A DNA stretch of 35,266 nt, taken from Lachnospiraceae bacterium UBA7027 (GTDB lineage Bacteria > Bacillota > Clostridia > Lachnospirales > Lachnospiraceae). Below are positions 6,970 to 14,718 of the stretch, in pieces. Numbering within the stretch: position 1 is the stretch's first letter; every line of letters begins with the position of its first letter. The notes under the pieces were generated by a model. The model ran no database searches, was not told the origin of the DNA, and saw only the letters and a list, made by a program, of their open reading frames with translations. Location: positions 4,707 through 39,972 of the forward strand of contig DLBG01000058.1 of assembly GCA_002494135.1 (NCBI GenBank), given 5' to 3'. The translations under genes and the position numbers were made by a program.

Positions 6970-9066
6970 ATGGCATTAAGACAACCGACGGATCATGTGG
7001 CGGGTTTTGACATCCGCCCGGGAAACTATCTGTTAAACGGCGCCTTTACCGTTCCGGAGGGCGTGAATTTTACCATCCATTCCGTACATGCACTGGGATG
7101 TGAACTTGTGCTGTTCCGTCCGTGGGAGAAGAAACCTTTTGCGGTGATTCCGTTCCCCGACACTTATCGTATCGGCAACACCTATTCCATGGTGGTTTAC
7201 GATCTTCCCATCGCCAATTTCGAATACTGTTACCGGATTCTTGAAACGGATGCCACGGGAAAAGTCATCAAAACCCCGCTTTTAATTGATATCTACACGA
7301 AGGCGGTTACGGGACAGAGCACCTGGGGAGACAAACCCAGGGAGGATTTTACCTATCGTTCCCGCGTGGTGGAAGAAGATTTCGACTGGGGAAATTTCGA
7401 GGAACCGAATCTCGGGTTCAGCGACCTGATCATTTACGAAGCGCATGTTCGCGGATTTACCAAGAACGAAAATTCGGGTGTAAAATATCCCGGAACGTTT
7501 GCCGGATTAATGGAGAAAATTCCCTACCTTTTATCGCTCGGCGTCAATGCGGTCGAACTGATGCCCGTCTTCGAATTCGATGAACTCGAAGCGGTGCGCG
7601 ACGTGGAAGGCAAGCGGGTTTTAAATTACTGGGGCTATAATACCGTCAGTTTTTTCGCTCCCAATACGAGCTATGCGTCCGTTTCGGAGCATAACCATGA
7701 GGGGAATGAATTAAAAAGACTGATCAAGGCCTTAAACGAAAACGGAATCGAAGTAATCCTGGATGTTGTCTTTAACCATACCGCGGAAGGAAACGAGGAA
7801 GGTCCGACGTTTTCCTTTAAAGGTTATGATCAGAGTTTGTACTACATGATGACTCCGGACGGCCGGTTCTTTAATTTCAGCGGCTGCGGAAATACCTTAA
7901 ACTGCAATCATCCCATTGTTCGGCAGATGATTCTGGACTGCCTTCGTTACTGGGTGGTGGAATACCGTGTGGACGGTTTCCGCTTCGATCTTGCGACCAT
8001 CCTGGGACGTGCCGAAGACGGATCTCCGATGGAGGCGCCTCCTTTGCTGGAGAGCCTTGCCTACGATCCCATTTTAAGTAAGGTGAAACTGATTGCCGAG
8101 GCCTGGGATGCCGGCGGATTGTATCAGGTAGGCAGATTCCCGGCGTGGAAACGCTGGGCGGAATGGAACGGCAGATACCGTGATGAAATGCGGCATTTCC
8201 TGAAATCCGACGAAGGGTACGGACAGCTTGCCTTTTACCGGATTACCGGATCGGAGGATATTTATGACCCGAGCTTTCGCGGCAAGAATGCTTCCGTGAA
8301 TTTCCTTACCTGTCATGACGGGTTTACCCTGCGCGATCTGTACAGCTATAACACCAAACACAATGAGAGTAACGGCTGGAACAATTCGGACGGAACCGAC
8401 GAAAACAACTCCTGGAACTGCGGTGCCGAGGGAGAAACGAACGACCCCGAGATTCTGGCCCTTCGCCGCAAGATGCAGAAAAATGCGTTTGCAACGCTGC
8501 TGACAAGCCGCGGTGCGGTAATGTTTCTGTCCGGTGACGAGTTCGGAAATACCCAGTACGGAAACAATAATGCATACTGCCATGACGATGATATTTCGTG
8601 GCTTGATTGGGAGGATTTGGAAAAGAACAAAGACCTGTTCCAGTTTGCGAAGAAGATGATTGCGTTTCGAAAAAAACATCCCGTGGTACGCAAACGCCTT
8701 CCGAAGGCAGCCTGCGGACTGCCCGGTGTCAGCGTCCACAACCAGTCTCCCTGGAACGGGGATTTTAAGAACGATACAAGAGAACTTGGTATTCTCTTTA
8801 CCGGATACGACGAAAAGAAAAAGACGGATGATATCGTCTTTTTATGCATCAATATGCATTGGGAGAAAAAGTATTTCATTCTGCCGGAAATCCATGAGTA
8901 CTACTGGGATGCGGAGATTATGACTTCGGATGAGATTGAATTTACTTCCGAGAATTCCTCCGTAATGATGGACGGAAGAAGCGTGGCAATCTTTGTAGCA
9001 AAGGCAAGAGAAGGACGGGACGGCGGAAGTGTAAAAAAGAAAACAAAAAACAATAAAAAACAATAA
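6970..9066 (+). CDS. GH13 glycogen-debranching enzyme / isoamylase-type
   Basis: A 698-residue cytoplasmic alpha-1,6-glucan debranching-type enzyme. An N-terminal CBM48-like beta domain (~1-130) is followed by the GH13 barrel. Conserved regions: DVVFNH (265-270), GFRFD with nucleophile D340, AEAWD with acid/base E377, and the HD pair at 449-450 in LTCHDG. The overall layout resembles GlgX/TreX isoamylases, which trim branched glycogen or limit dextrins. The last ~13 residues (VKKKTKNNKKQ) are Lys/Asn-rich and are encoded by the A-tract that serves as the U-tract of the SRP RNA terminator on the other strand. GGGGTGAG precedes the ATG. It could also be annotated as a pullulanase-type enzyme; no secretion signal is present. 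Confidence 0.9.
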   Translation: MALRQPTDHVAGFDIRPGNYLLNGAFTVPEGVNFTIHSVHALGCELVLFRPWEKKPFAVIPFPDTYRIGNTYSMVVYDLPIANFEYCYRILETDATGKVIKTPLLIDIYTKAVTGQSTWGDKPREDFTYRSRVVEEDFDWGNFEEPNLGFSDLIIYEAHVRGFTKNENSGVKYPGTFAGLMEKIPYLLSLGVNAVELMPVFEFDELEAVRDVEGKRVLNYWGYNTVSFFAPNTSYASVSEHNHEGNELKRLIKALNENGIEVILDVVFNHTAEGNEEGPTFSFKGYDQSLYYMMTPDGRFFNFSGCGNTLNCNHPIVRQMILDCLRYWVVEYRVDGFRFDLATILGRAEDGSPMEAPPLLESLAYDPILSKVKLIAEAWDAGGLYQVGRFPAWKRWAEWNGRYRDEMRHFLKSDEGYGQLAFYRITGSEDIYDPSFRGKNASVNFLTCHDGFTLRDLYSYNTKHNESNGWNNSDGTDENNSWNCGAEGETNDPEILALRRKMQKNAFATLLTSRGAVMFLSGDEFGNTQYGNNNAYCHDDDISWLDWEDLEKNKDLFQFAKKMIAFRKKHPVVRKRLPKAACGLPGVSVHNQSPWNGDFKNDTRELGILFTGYDEKKKTDDIVFLCINMHWEKKYFILPEIHEYYWDAEIMTSDEIEFTSENSSVMMDGRSVAIFVAKAREGRDGGSVKKKTKNNKKQ

Positions 9067-9070
9067 AAAA
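9046..9070. repeat. A-rich 11-base tandem repeat
   Basis: Two full copies and a partial copy of AAAAAACAATA lie in tandem. On the plus strand they encode the Lys/Asn tail of the debranching enzyme; on the minus strand they form the U-rich tail of the SRP RNA terminator. Confidence 0.7.
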
Positions 9071-9092
9071 CGCCTCCGAGAATGACAGGCGC
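9047..9092 (-). terminator. SRP RNA intrinsic terminator
   Basis: On the minus strand the 3' arm of the SRP RNA folds as CGCCT...AGGCG and runs into a long T-rich tail (TTTTTTATTG repeated). The tail overlaps the last codons of the convergent debranching gene. Confidence 0.75.
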
Positions 9093-9259
9093 GTTACCGC
9101 AACAGCCGGCTGGGCTCAGGTTGCCTTGCGGCACCCGAAAAGTTTTACTTAGTGCTGCTTTGTTCCCAACCTGACACGGTTCGTAAATTTCCGTCGCGCA
9201 AGACCCAAGCTTAAACGCCGCTTATCACGGGCAGCCATCCTGCCATTCCCGGAAGCGTT
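9069..9259 (-). ncRNA. ffs: Signal recognition particle RNA
   Basis: The minus strand contains the conserved SRP S-domain core at 9152-9175: GTCAGG, a hairpin with GGAA tetraloop, then AGCAGCAC, preceded by GAACCGT. This is the binding site for Ffh, so the RNA directs nascent membrane proteins to FtsY/SecYEG. The two ends (9239-9259 and 9069-9089) pair over 21 consecutive positions including G-U pairs, which fixes the approximate mature boundaries at ~191 nt. Inner helix 5 segments also pair (GCTTGGGT with ACCTGAGC, CTTGCG with CGCAAG). The predicted start site near 9286 implies a ~27-nt leader, as in Firmicute precursors trimmed by RNase III. The length lies between the ~114-nt E. coli form and ~270-nt Bacillus form. 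Confidence 0.93.
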
Positions 9260-9292
9260 TTTATGATATCAATCCTTCCGAAAGCGTTTTTT

Positions 9293-9321
9293 ATTATATC
9301 TGTAATGAATCTATTCGTCAA
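9293..9321 (-). promoter_or_regulatory. SRP RNA promoter
   Basis: On the minus strand TTGACG (9316-9321) and a perfect TATAAT (9293-9298) are separated by 17 bases. The near-consensus strength suits a stable RNA gene. Confidence 0.87.
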
Positions 9322-9330
9322 CCGACGAAT
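9313..9330. repeat. Inverted repeat across the SRP promoter -35
   Basis: A perfect 7-bp inverted repeat (ATTCGTC/GACGAAT, 4-base spacer) covers the -35 element of the SRP RNA promoter. It has no T-tract on either strand, so it is not an obvious murE terminator. It could be an operator or chance. Confidence 0.5.
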
Positions 9331-9354
9331 GAGAAGAACGGGCGTGGGAACATT

Positions 9355-10833
9355 TTAAGGCGTATCGGTCTTAAAATACTCAAGAACCACTTCTTCTTCG
9401 CTGAAATGATATCTTTTTCCCTCAATTTCCTGGTAGGTTTCGTGTCCCTTCCCAAGCATTGCGATGATGTCGCCGGGTTCGGCGTGATCGAGGGCATAGA
9501 GAATGGCTTCTTTGCGGTCATCAATGGTAATGTATTTTCCGCCGCTTTTTTCAATGCCTTCAATAATCCCTTTGTTGATTTCCTCCATGGATTCAAAACG
9601 CGGATTGTCCATGGTAATGATGGATAAGTCCGCCATACGGCCGGCTACCTCTCCCATACCGATTCTGCGGGCTGCCGCACGGTTTCCGCCGCAGCCGAAA
9701 AGGGCAATTAACCGTTTGGGCCGGTAAGAACGAAGCATTTCCAAGACGCACTCCGAGGAGAAAGCGTTGTGGGCATAATCGATGACCACACAGGCTTTGG
9801 ACAGAGCCTGCGGAATAATCTGTGTCCGGCCTTTGACGCTGACTTTCGAAAGGGCGGCATCCATAACCTCGCCGGAGACACCGAGTCCCGCGCAGACCGC
9901 ACAGGCGACGGCGGCATTCTCCGCATTAAAATATCCCGGCATCGCGGTTTTGATATGATGCGAAGTTTTGTCTTTCACAAGTAAATCGAATTCCACGCCG
10001 AACATGGACCCGTCCCAGAGATTGTTCAGATTTTCAACCCGGAAATCAGCCTCCTGTTTTAAGGAAACGGTTACGGGATTTGTGCTTACGGAAAGGAAGT
10101 CTTTGCTGTTTTCGTCATCCAGAAAAATAACGGAGTGCTTTACAAGCGGGAAGAGCTTCATTTTACAGGTTTTGTATTCCTTGAAATCGGCATGCTCCGT
10201 GGGGGAGATGTGATCCGGAGAAAGATTTAAAAAGGCTCCGTAGTCGAAATCGATTCCGAGTACACGGTTTAATTTCAGTCCCTGGGAAGAAACCTCCATA
10301 ACCGCATGGGTACAGCCTTCCTTTTTCATGATGGCAAAAAGATGCTGCAAATCGAAGGATTCGGGTGTTGTGTTACGAAGGTCGTAATCGATTTTTTCAT
10401 CCCCGATGTAGGCACCGTTTGTTCCGATCATTCCCACTTTGTATCCGGCGGCGGTTAAAATCGCCTTAATCATATGGGCGGTTGTGGTTTTGCCCTTGGT
10501 ACCGGTAAGGCCGATTACGGTCAGATCCTTCGTGGGATAATCGTACCAGGCTGCTGCGGTAAGCGCCAGTGCGGCACGTGCGTCTTCCACCCGGATTACG
10601 GTCATTGAAGACGGCACTTCGACCTCTTTTTCCACAACGCAGGCCACGGCCCCGGCCTCAACGGCCTTCGGCAGATAGGTATGCCCATCGGTCTGATATC
10701 CGCTGATACAAAGAAAGAGATTGCCGGGCTGCACCTTTCTTGAATCCATGCAGATGCCGGTAACCTCCGTATCCAAAGAACCCTGTACCAGGGTACAGGG
10801 AATGTCGCAAAGCAGATCTTTTAATGTTTTCAT
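9355..10833 (-). CDS. murE: UDP-MurNAc-L-Ala-D-Glu:meso-diaminopimelate ligase
   Basis: A 492-residue Mur ligase that adds the third peptide residue to the peptidoglycan precursor in the cytoplasm. The ATP-binding loop GTKGKTTT is at 111-118. The substrate-selecting motif is DNPR (409-412), typical of enzymes that add meso-diaminopimelate rather than lysine, so DAP-type peptidoglycan is expected. Another family motif is GKGHETYQ near the C-terminus. GAAAGGA precedes the ATG. It is the last gene of a minus-strand unit and starts 18 bases after the thioesterase stop. Only ~35 bases separate it from the SRP RNA promoter and I see no clear terminator, so some read-through into the SRP RNA is possible. 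Confidence 0.95.
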   Translation of the reverse strand: MKTLKDLLCDIPCTLVQGSLDTEVTGICMDSRKVQPGNLFLCISGYQTDGHTYLPKAVEAGAVACVVEKEVEVPSSMTVIRVEDARAALALTAAAWYDYPTKDLTVIGLTGTKGKTTTAHMIKAILTAAGYKVGMIGTNGAYIGDEKIDYDLRNTTPESFDLQHLFAIMKKEGCTHAVMEVSSQGLKLNRVLGIDFDYGAFLNLSPDHISPTEHADFKEYKTCKMKLFPLVKHSVIFLDDENSKDFLSVSTNPVTVSLKQEADFRVENLNNLWDGSMFGVEFDLLVKDKTSHHIKTAMPGYFNAENAAVACAVCAGLGVSGEVMDAALSKVSVKGRTQIIPQALSKACVVIDYAHNAFSSECVLEMLRSYRPKRLIALFGCGGNRAAARRIGMGEVAGRMADLSIITMDNPRFESMEEINKGIIEGIEKSGGKYITIDDRKEAILYALDHAEPGDIIAMLGKGHETYQEIEGKRYHFSEEEVVLEYFKTDTP

Positions 10834-10851
10834 ACGTTTTTTCCTTTCGGC

Positions 10852-11583
10852 CTAACGGGAGAGCTTGCAAAGCACGATGGTGGTGCCGTCCGAAAGAGCT
10901 CCCCTTAAATAGGTTATGCCGTTCTCAATCCGGCGGGTGAAAATCAGGGTATCACCTTCATAACACGATTTCTTGTAATCAATCTGAAAATCGGAGAAAT
11001 CCTCCTCATCCCACTCTTTAGACGTATACAGTCCTTCAATGGCGCGCACATAGGCGACGTTGTTCATGTGCAGACCGTAGTCGATATCCACACAGCGGAC
11101 TTTGTATTCTCCGAAATATTCCCCGTCCTTAAAATCGCGGAGTCTTTCATATTCGGTACTGTCTCCGGGATCTTCGCAGAAGAGGAAATCATCGGGATAG
11201 ATTCCGTCCAGTTTCTGAATGGATTTGTCGTCGGTACTGATGACCACCCACTCGGTTTTTCCGTAGGCCAGCAGTTCCTCTCCGTTTAAAATCGCATACT
11301 GCCGGTCTCCCTTGATGCGTCCCGGAGCCTGAGGCCAGGTTAAGAAGCTTACATTTTCCGCCATACGGATGTGGCGGTTAAAATGAATACGCGTTTTTGC
11401 CGCCACCCAGAATAAATGCTTCGGAGAAAAGCCGGTGATGCCGAGCCCCAATAGTTCGGCGTGTTCCATTGCCATATCCATGAAAATATCGACGGAATCC
11501 GAGAGGGAAAGTTCTGCGTTCCAGTTGCTCCGGCTCGGGAGGATATAGTCCGTCTTAATCAGTCTGTTGTTCACTTCGCTCAT
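10852..11583 (-). CDS. Acyl-ACP thioesterase (FatA/FatB-like)
   Basis: A 243-residue double-hotdog protein. The N-terminal hotdog ends with WVVISTDDKSIQKL, and the second repeat begins near residue 160 with VDIDYGLHMNNVAYVRAIEG. The HMNN stretch is the hallmark of acyl-ACP thioesterases, which release free fatty acids from acyl carrier protein. In plant FatB the active-site pattern is DxNxHVNN; here it reads DxGxHMNN (D168, G170, H172), so the Asn position is altered. Related clostridial proteins may also vary here. The start codon overlaps the mecA stop by four bases, which suggests translational coupling. Chain-length specificity cannot be read from the sequence. Confidence 0.85.
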   Translation of the reverse strand: MSEVNNRLIKTDYILPSRSNWNAELSLSDSVDIFMDMAMEHAELLGLGITGFSPKHLFWVAAKTRIHFNRHIRMAENVSFLTWPQAPGRIKGDRQYAILNGEELLAYGKTEWVVISTDDKSIQKLDGIYPDDFLFCEDPGDSTEYERLRDFKDGEYFGEYKVRCVDIDYGLHMNNVAYVRAIEGLYTSKEWDEEDFSDFQIDYKKSCYEGDTLIFTRRIENGITYLRGALSDGTTIVLCKLSR

Positions 11584-12338
11584 CCCGCAACCTTTCTTAA
11601 GGACTGCAAAGCGTTGCCTTCAATCATCCGCTCGTAGTGCTCGGTAACGTAATAAGAGAAGGTATCGAGATTCGAGCAGGGAGAACCGAACTCGGTAACA
11701 AAACCGCAGACAGTATTAAAGGCTTCGTCGGAAAGGTCGCCTCTTTCAATCTCCAGAAGATAGCAGCGTTTTCCGTCTGCGCCCACACCTTTGTAAAGCG
11801 TGTTGCCGACGGATAAGTCTTCCTTTAAAGCGCGTGCGAGAAGAAGAAGATCTCCGAGCCCGTCAAAATAGAAGAAATGATTGGCTACCGGCACCCCGAT
11901 GCTTTCCTCATTATTTAAGTCGGGGAAGGGAAGATTCTGGGAAGAATCGGTAAGGGCGAAGAAATCGTCATCGTCTTCGTTTGAGGAAGCCTGCCCGCTT
12001 AAGGAACGGAACAGCCTGTCCAGTCCGGCCAAAAGGCCGTTTCCGGAATCCACATCCGAAGCAAAGCGGGAGTATCTCGAATCGAGTTCGTCGGGATCCT
12101 GTACTTTGGTTATGGTAATGGATGCGTGATCCTGAAACGGAATGACCTCAATGGCAAGAGGAATATTGTTTGCTTCAAAGCCGCACTGTACATAAGCCAG
12201 TTGCATCATGTCCTTGAAAAGTTTCTTTACACCGGCCGTTCCGTAGGAAATATCATTTATTTTCAGGTTTCGTTTTTCCAGTTCCGATTTGGAGAGGATA
12301 CAACGAATCTGGTTTTCATTCAGTTTTTCAATCTTCAT
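11580..12338 (-). CDS. mecA: Adaptor protein MecA
   Basis: A 252-residue MecA/NegR-family adaptor. The N-terminal substrate-binding part starts MKIEKLNENQIRCILSKSEL, followed by an acidic, low-complexity linker (EDDDDFFALTDSSQNLPFPD, ~120-140). The C-terminal ClpC-binding domain contains YKGVGADGKRCYLLEIERG and VTEFG. In Bacillus MecA binds ClpC and presents substrates such as ComK to ClpCP protease. It heads the mecA-thioesterase-murE unit, which places regulated proteolysis beside lipid release and wall synthesis; a functional link is inference. An extended -10 promoter lies just upstream. Confidence 0.9.
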   Translation of the reverse strand: MKIEKLNENQIRCILSKSELEKRNLKINDISYGTAGVKKLFKDMMQLAYVQCGFEANNIPLAIEVIPFQDHASITITKVQDPDELDSRYSRFASDVDSGNGLLAGLDRLFRSLSGQASSNEDDDDFFALTDSSQNLPFPDLNNEESIGVPVANHFFYFDGLGDLLLLARALKEDLSVGNTLYKGVGADGKRCYLLEIERGDLSDEAFNTVCGFVTEFGSPCSNLDTFSYYVTEHYERMIEGNALQSLRKVAG

Positions 12339-12380
12339 TGTTTTATCCTCGAAATTAGGGGTTGTTTTCTTGTCACTCTT

Positions 12381-12389
12381 ATTATATCA
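12381..12389 (-). promoter_or_regulatory. Candidate mecA promoter (extended -10)
   Basis: The minus strand reads TGATATAAT, an extended -10 element, 43 bases before the mecA start. No convincing -35 is seen at 17-18 bases, which is tolerated by extended -10 promoters. Confidence 0.6.
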
Positions 12390-12759
12390 TAAAATACAGC
12401 ATCCGTTTCGGATTTTTTTACCGGAAGGGAGGCGATTCGCAATTTTTTTTTAATCCGCTTGCGGAATTCCTCCGCAAAGCGTCTTACAAAGCCTGGTGCA
12501 AATCCGTACCGGCGTTTCCGCAATTTTACAATATAAAATCCTAAACAACAATAACTTTATACCCTTTTTTTACTTATTTTTCAGGTATTGCGAAACGGAT
12601 GCCATCATCACATATCGAAGACCGGACAGGGAGTACATCACGGATTCCTTTTGGAGATTTCTTTGGCCGGATTCCTTCTTAATGAAACAAACGAATTCTT
12701 CCGCCCCGCTTATCAAAAGTCCCTTGAACAGACAGGTTTTATACCGGTTGCAAAAAAAG

Positions 12760-12788
12760 ATGACGGTGGTGGAAGAATTTGTTATAAT
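12760..12788 (+). promoter_or_regulatory. Promoter of the GH18 gene
   Basis: ATGACG (12760-12765) and a perfect TATAAT (12783-12788) are separated by 17 bases, 40 bases before the ATG. Confidence 0.75.
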
Positions 12789-12828
12789 ATAGGGTGGTTT
12801 TGTATGGACCAAAAAGGAGTAAAGGGAA

Positions 12829-14703
12829 ATGTCTTCCAAAAACAAAACAAACGACAAAGCAAACGTAAAAGCAAACGTAAAAGCAAACGCAAAAGCGAAT
12901 AATAAAGATTCCAGGGCAAAACAGGCACGAAAGGCAAAGCAGGCCAAACAGGCGAAAAACACTCTGATGAAGGCCATCCCGGTCTTTGTGGCGATTATTC
13001 TGATCATCATTGTGGTAGCCGCATTTTACGGCCAGAAAATCATGGAGAAGTATTCCTACGGTACGGAACACTATGACATGTCGCAGTATTTTAACACAGA
13101 AAGCGGGAAACTGTCAGTGGTCCTCGCCTATGAAAGGATTGAGGAAAAGGCGGTTTTGATTGAGAACAGACCGTATATTACGCAGGAATTCGTGGAGAAG
13201 TATTTTACGAACCATTTCTATGTAAATTTAAACGAAAGCTCCGTCCTTTATACAACGGCGGATCAGACCATCAAGTGCATGATCGGGGAGGATTTTCCGT
13301 ATTATCTGACCAGGGATGCCCAGGTGGATTTGGGATATGCACCGGTAGTCAAAAAGGGCGACAGTCTTTACTTTGCCTTAGATTACGTGGCACTGTTTGT
13401 ATCCATGAAGTATCACATCTACAGCGATCCGGATTATTTAATGATCGATTATGATACTCCCACGTATCCTTCCGCATCCATGAAGAAGGATTCGGCCATC
13501 CGTTATCAGGGCGGCATCAAGAGCCCGATTCTCGATAACGTTCTTGAAGGAGAAAAAATCGGCGTCATCGAAGAGATGGAAGACTGGGCAAAAGTCGTAT
13601 CTTCCAGAGGAATAGTCGGATATATCCAGATCAAGCAGTTTGATTATCTTGAGGAACTGTTCGGAAATGTAATTGTGGAAGAGCCGGCGATTCCGCTTAA
13701 CTATACCACCCTCAGCCATGAGGGTAAAATCAACATGGCCTTTGAGCAGGTATTTGCGGATCCCGCCTCCAACTTTACAAAGGATACCGCAAATGTAAAA
13801 AGCGTGAATATCATCGCACCGACACTGTACCGCATCAAGGATAACGACGGAACCGTCGAAGCACTGCCTTCTTCCGGTGTTGTCGCAAAAGCACACGAGA
13901 AAAACATGGATGTCTGGGCGGTCTGGACCGACGTGGATTACGAAGTGGACATGAAGCAGATTCTCGGCACATCCACCAAGAGAAATGCCCTGGTTTCCCG
14001 TATGATTTCGGAAGCGAAGGACGGAGGATACGAAGGCATTAACATCGACTTTGAACGGATTACCCAGGAAAGTTCGAGAGATTTTATTCAGTTCTTAAGA
14101 GAACTCTCCGTGGAAACACATAAAGAAGGAATCATTCTTTCCGTGGATAACTATGCACTGGCTTCGGTGACAAAATTCTACGACCGCAAGGAGCAGGGAA
14201 AAGTCTGCGATTATGTCGTTATCATGGGTTACGACGAACACTGGGCATCCTCCTCGGAGGCCGGCAGCGTGGCCAGCATCAATTATGTGGAGCGCGGCAT
14301 CAAGGAAACGTTAAAAGAAGTTCCGGCAGAGAAAGTAATCAATGCGGTTCCTTTCTATACCCGAATCTGGAGAACCACGGACGACGGCAAGGTAAGCTCC
14401 GAAACCATCGGCATGGAGCTTCAGAACAACTGGATTGCGCAGACCGGAATCACCCTGGCATGGGACAACGAAAGCTGCCAGAAGTACGGGGAAAAGATGA
14501 TCGGCGGCAAGAACTGCCAGATCTGGGTTGAAGATGCGGAAAGCCTGGAAGTGAAATTAAAGACCATGGACAGCTATAAACTTGCCGGTGTGGCGGAGTG
14601 GAAGCTCGGCTTTGAAACGCCGGATGTCTGGGATGTCTTTGAAAAATACATGTCCAATGCTCTTTCGCCCGATGCAGGGGAAGCTGCACCGGTTGCCGAG
14701 TAA
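12829..14703 (+). CDS. Membrane-anchored SH3/GH18 glycosyl hydrolase
   Basis: A 624-residue protein with a Lys-rich cytoplasmic tail (1-46), one transmembrane anchor (~48-67) and an extracytoplasmic part. That part has a domain resembling the copper-amine-oxidase N-terminal fold (~110-210), a bacterial SH3-like domain (~219-272, ending IVGYIQIKQFD) and a C-terminal GH18 barrel (~300-610). The GH18 catalytic strand is GINIDFE with acid E409, followed by YDEHWASSSEAG. Spore-cortex and cell-wall enzymes such as YaaH/SleL share this GH18 type and cleave N-acetylglucosaminyl bonds. The topology is N-in, C-out. AAAGGAG precedes the ATG. The gene leads a plus-strand group whose other members are metabolic. 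Confidence 0.85.
   Translation: MSSKNKTNDKANVKANVKANAKANNKDSRAKQARKAKQAKQAKNTLMKAIPVFVAIILIIIVVAAFYGQKIMEKYSYGTEHYDMSQYFNTESGKLSVVLAYERIEEKAVLIENRPYITQEFVEKYFTNHFYVNLNESSVLYTTADQTIKCMIGEDFPYYLTRDAQVDLGYAPVVKKGDSLYFALDYVALFVSMKYHIYSDPDYLMIDYDTPTYPSASMKKDSAIRYQGGIKSPILDNVLEGEKIGVIEEMEDWAKVVSSRGIVGYIQIKQFDYLEELFGNVIVEEPAIPLNYTTLSHEGKINMAFEQVFADPASNFTKDTANVKSVNIIAPTLYRIKDNDGTVEALPSSGVVAKAHEKNMDVWAVWTDVDYEVDMKQILGTSTKRNALVSRMISEAKDGGYEGINIDFERITQESSRDFIQFLRELSVETHKEGIILSVDNYALASVTKFYDRKEQGKVCDYVVIMGYDEHWASSSEAGSVASINYVERGIKETLKEVPAEKVINAVPFYTRIWRTTDDGKVSSETIGMELQNNWIAQTGITLAWDNESCQKYGEKMIGGKNCQIWVEDAESLEVKLKTMDSYKLAGVAEWKLGFETPDVWDVFEKYMSNALSPDAGEAAPVAE
12859..12894 (+). repeat. 12-base tandem repeat in the GH18 N-tail
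   Basis: Three tandem units of GCAAACGTAAAA (the third with one change) encode the repeating AlaAsnValLys stretch. A degenerate unit precedes them. Such units can vary in number by slippage. Confidence 0.8.
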
Positions 14704-14718
14704 AGCCGGGTGGGAACC

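Larger units (their letters stand above)
12339..12828. other. 490-base gene-free region between mecA and the GH18 gene
   Basis: This divergent intergenic stretch holds the mecA and GH18 promoters, several T-tracts and an imperfect hairpin (12456-12481, CGCTTGCGGA/TCCGCAAAGCG with one bulged base) without a T-tail. Open frames inside it lack ribosome sites and recognisable domains. Its AT-rich, homopolymer-rich texture differs from the flanking genes. One plus-strand frame (~12590-12790) has protein-like composition and may be a gene relic, but I cannot identify a parent. Confidence 0.5.

Noticed and set aside
8074..8739. 221-codon minus-strand open frame inside the debranching gene
   Set aside because: It lies antisense to a well-supported GH13 catalytic domain, has no ribosome site and shows no recognisable domain.
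12456..12481. Hairpin in the mecA-GH18 intergenic region as a terminator
   Set aside because: No T-tract follows the stem on either strand, and both flanking genes point away from it.
12570..13010. 146-codon minus-strand frame with Phe/Ala repeats
   Set aside because: The FAFAF pattern is the reverse of the Lys/Asn tandem repeat in the GH18 gene; no ribosome site.
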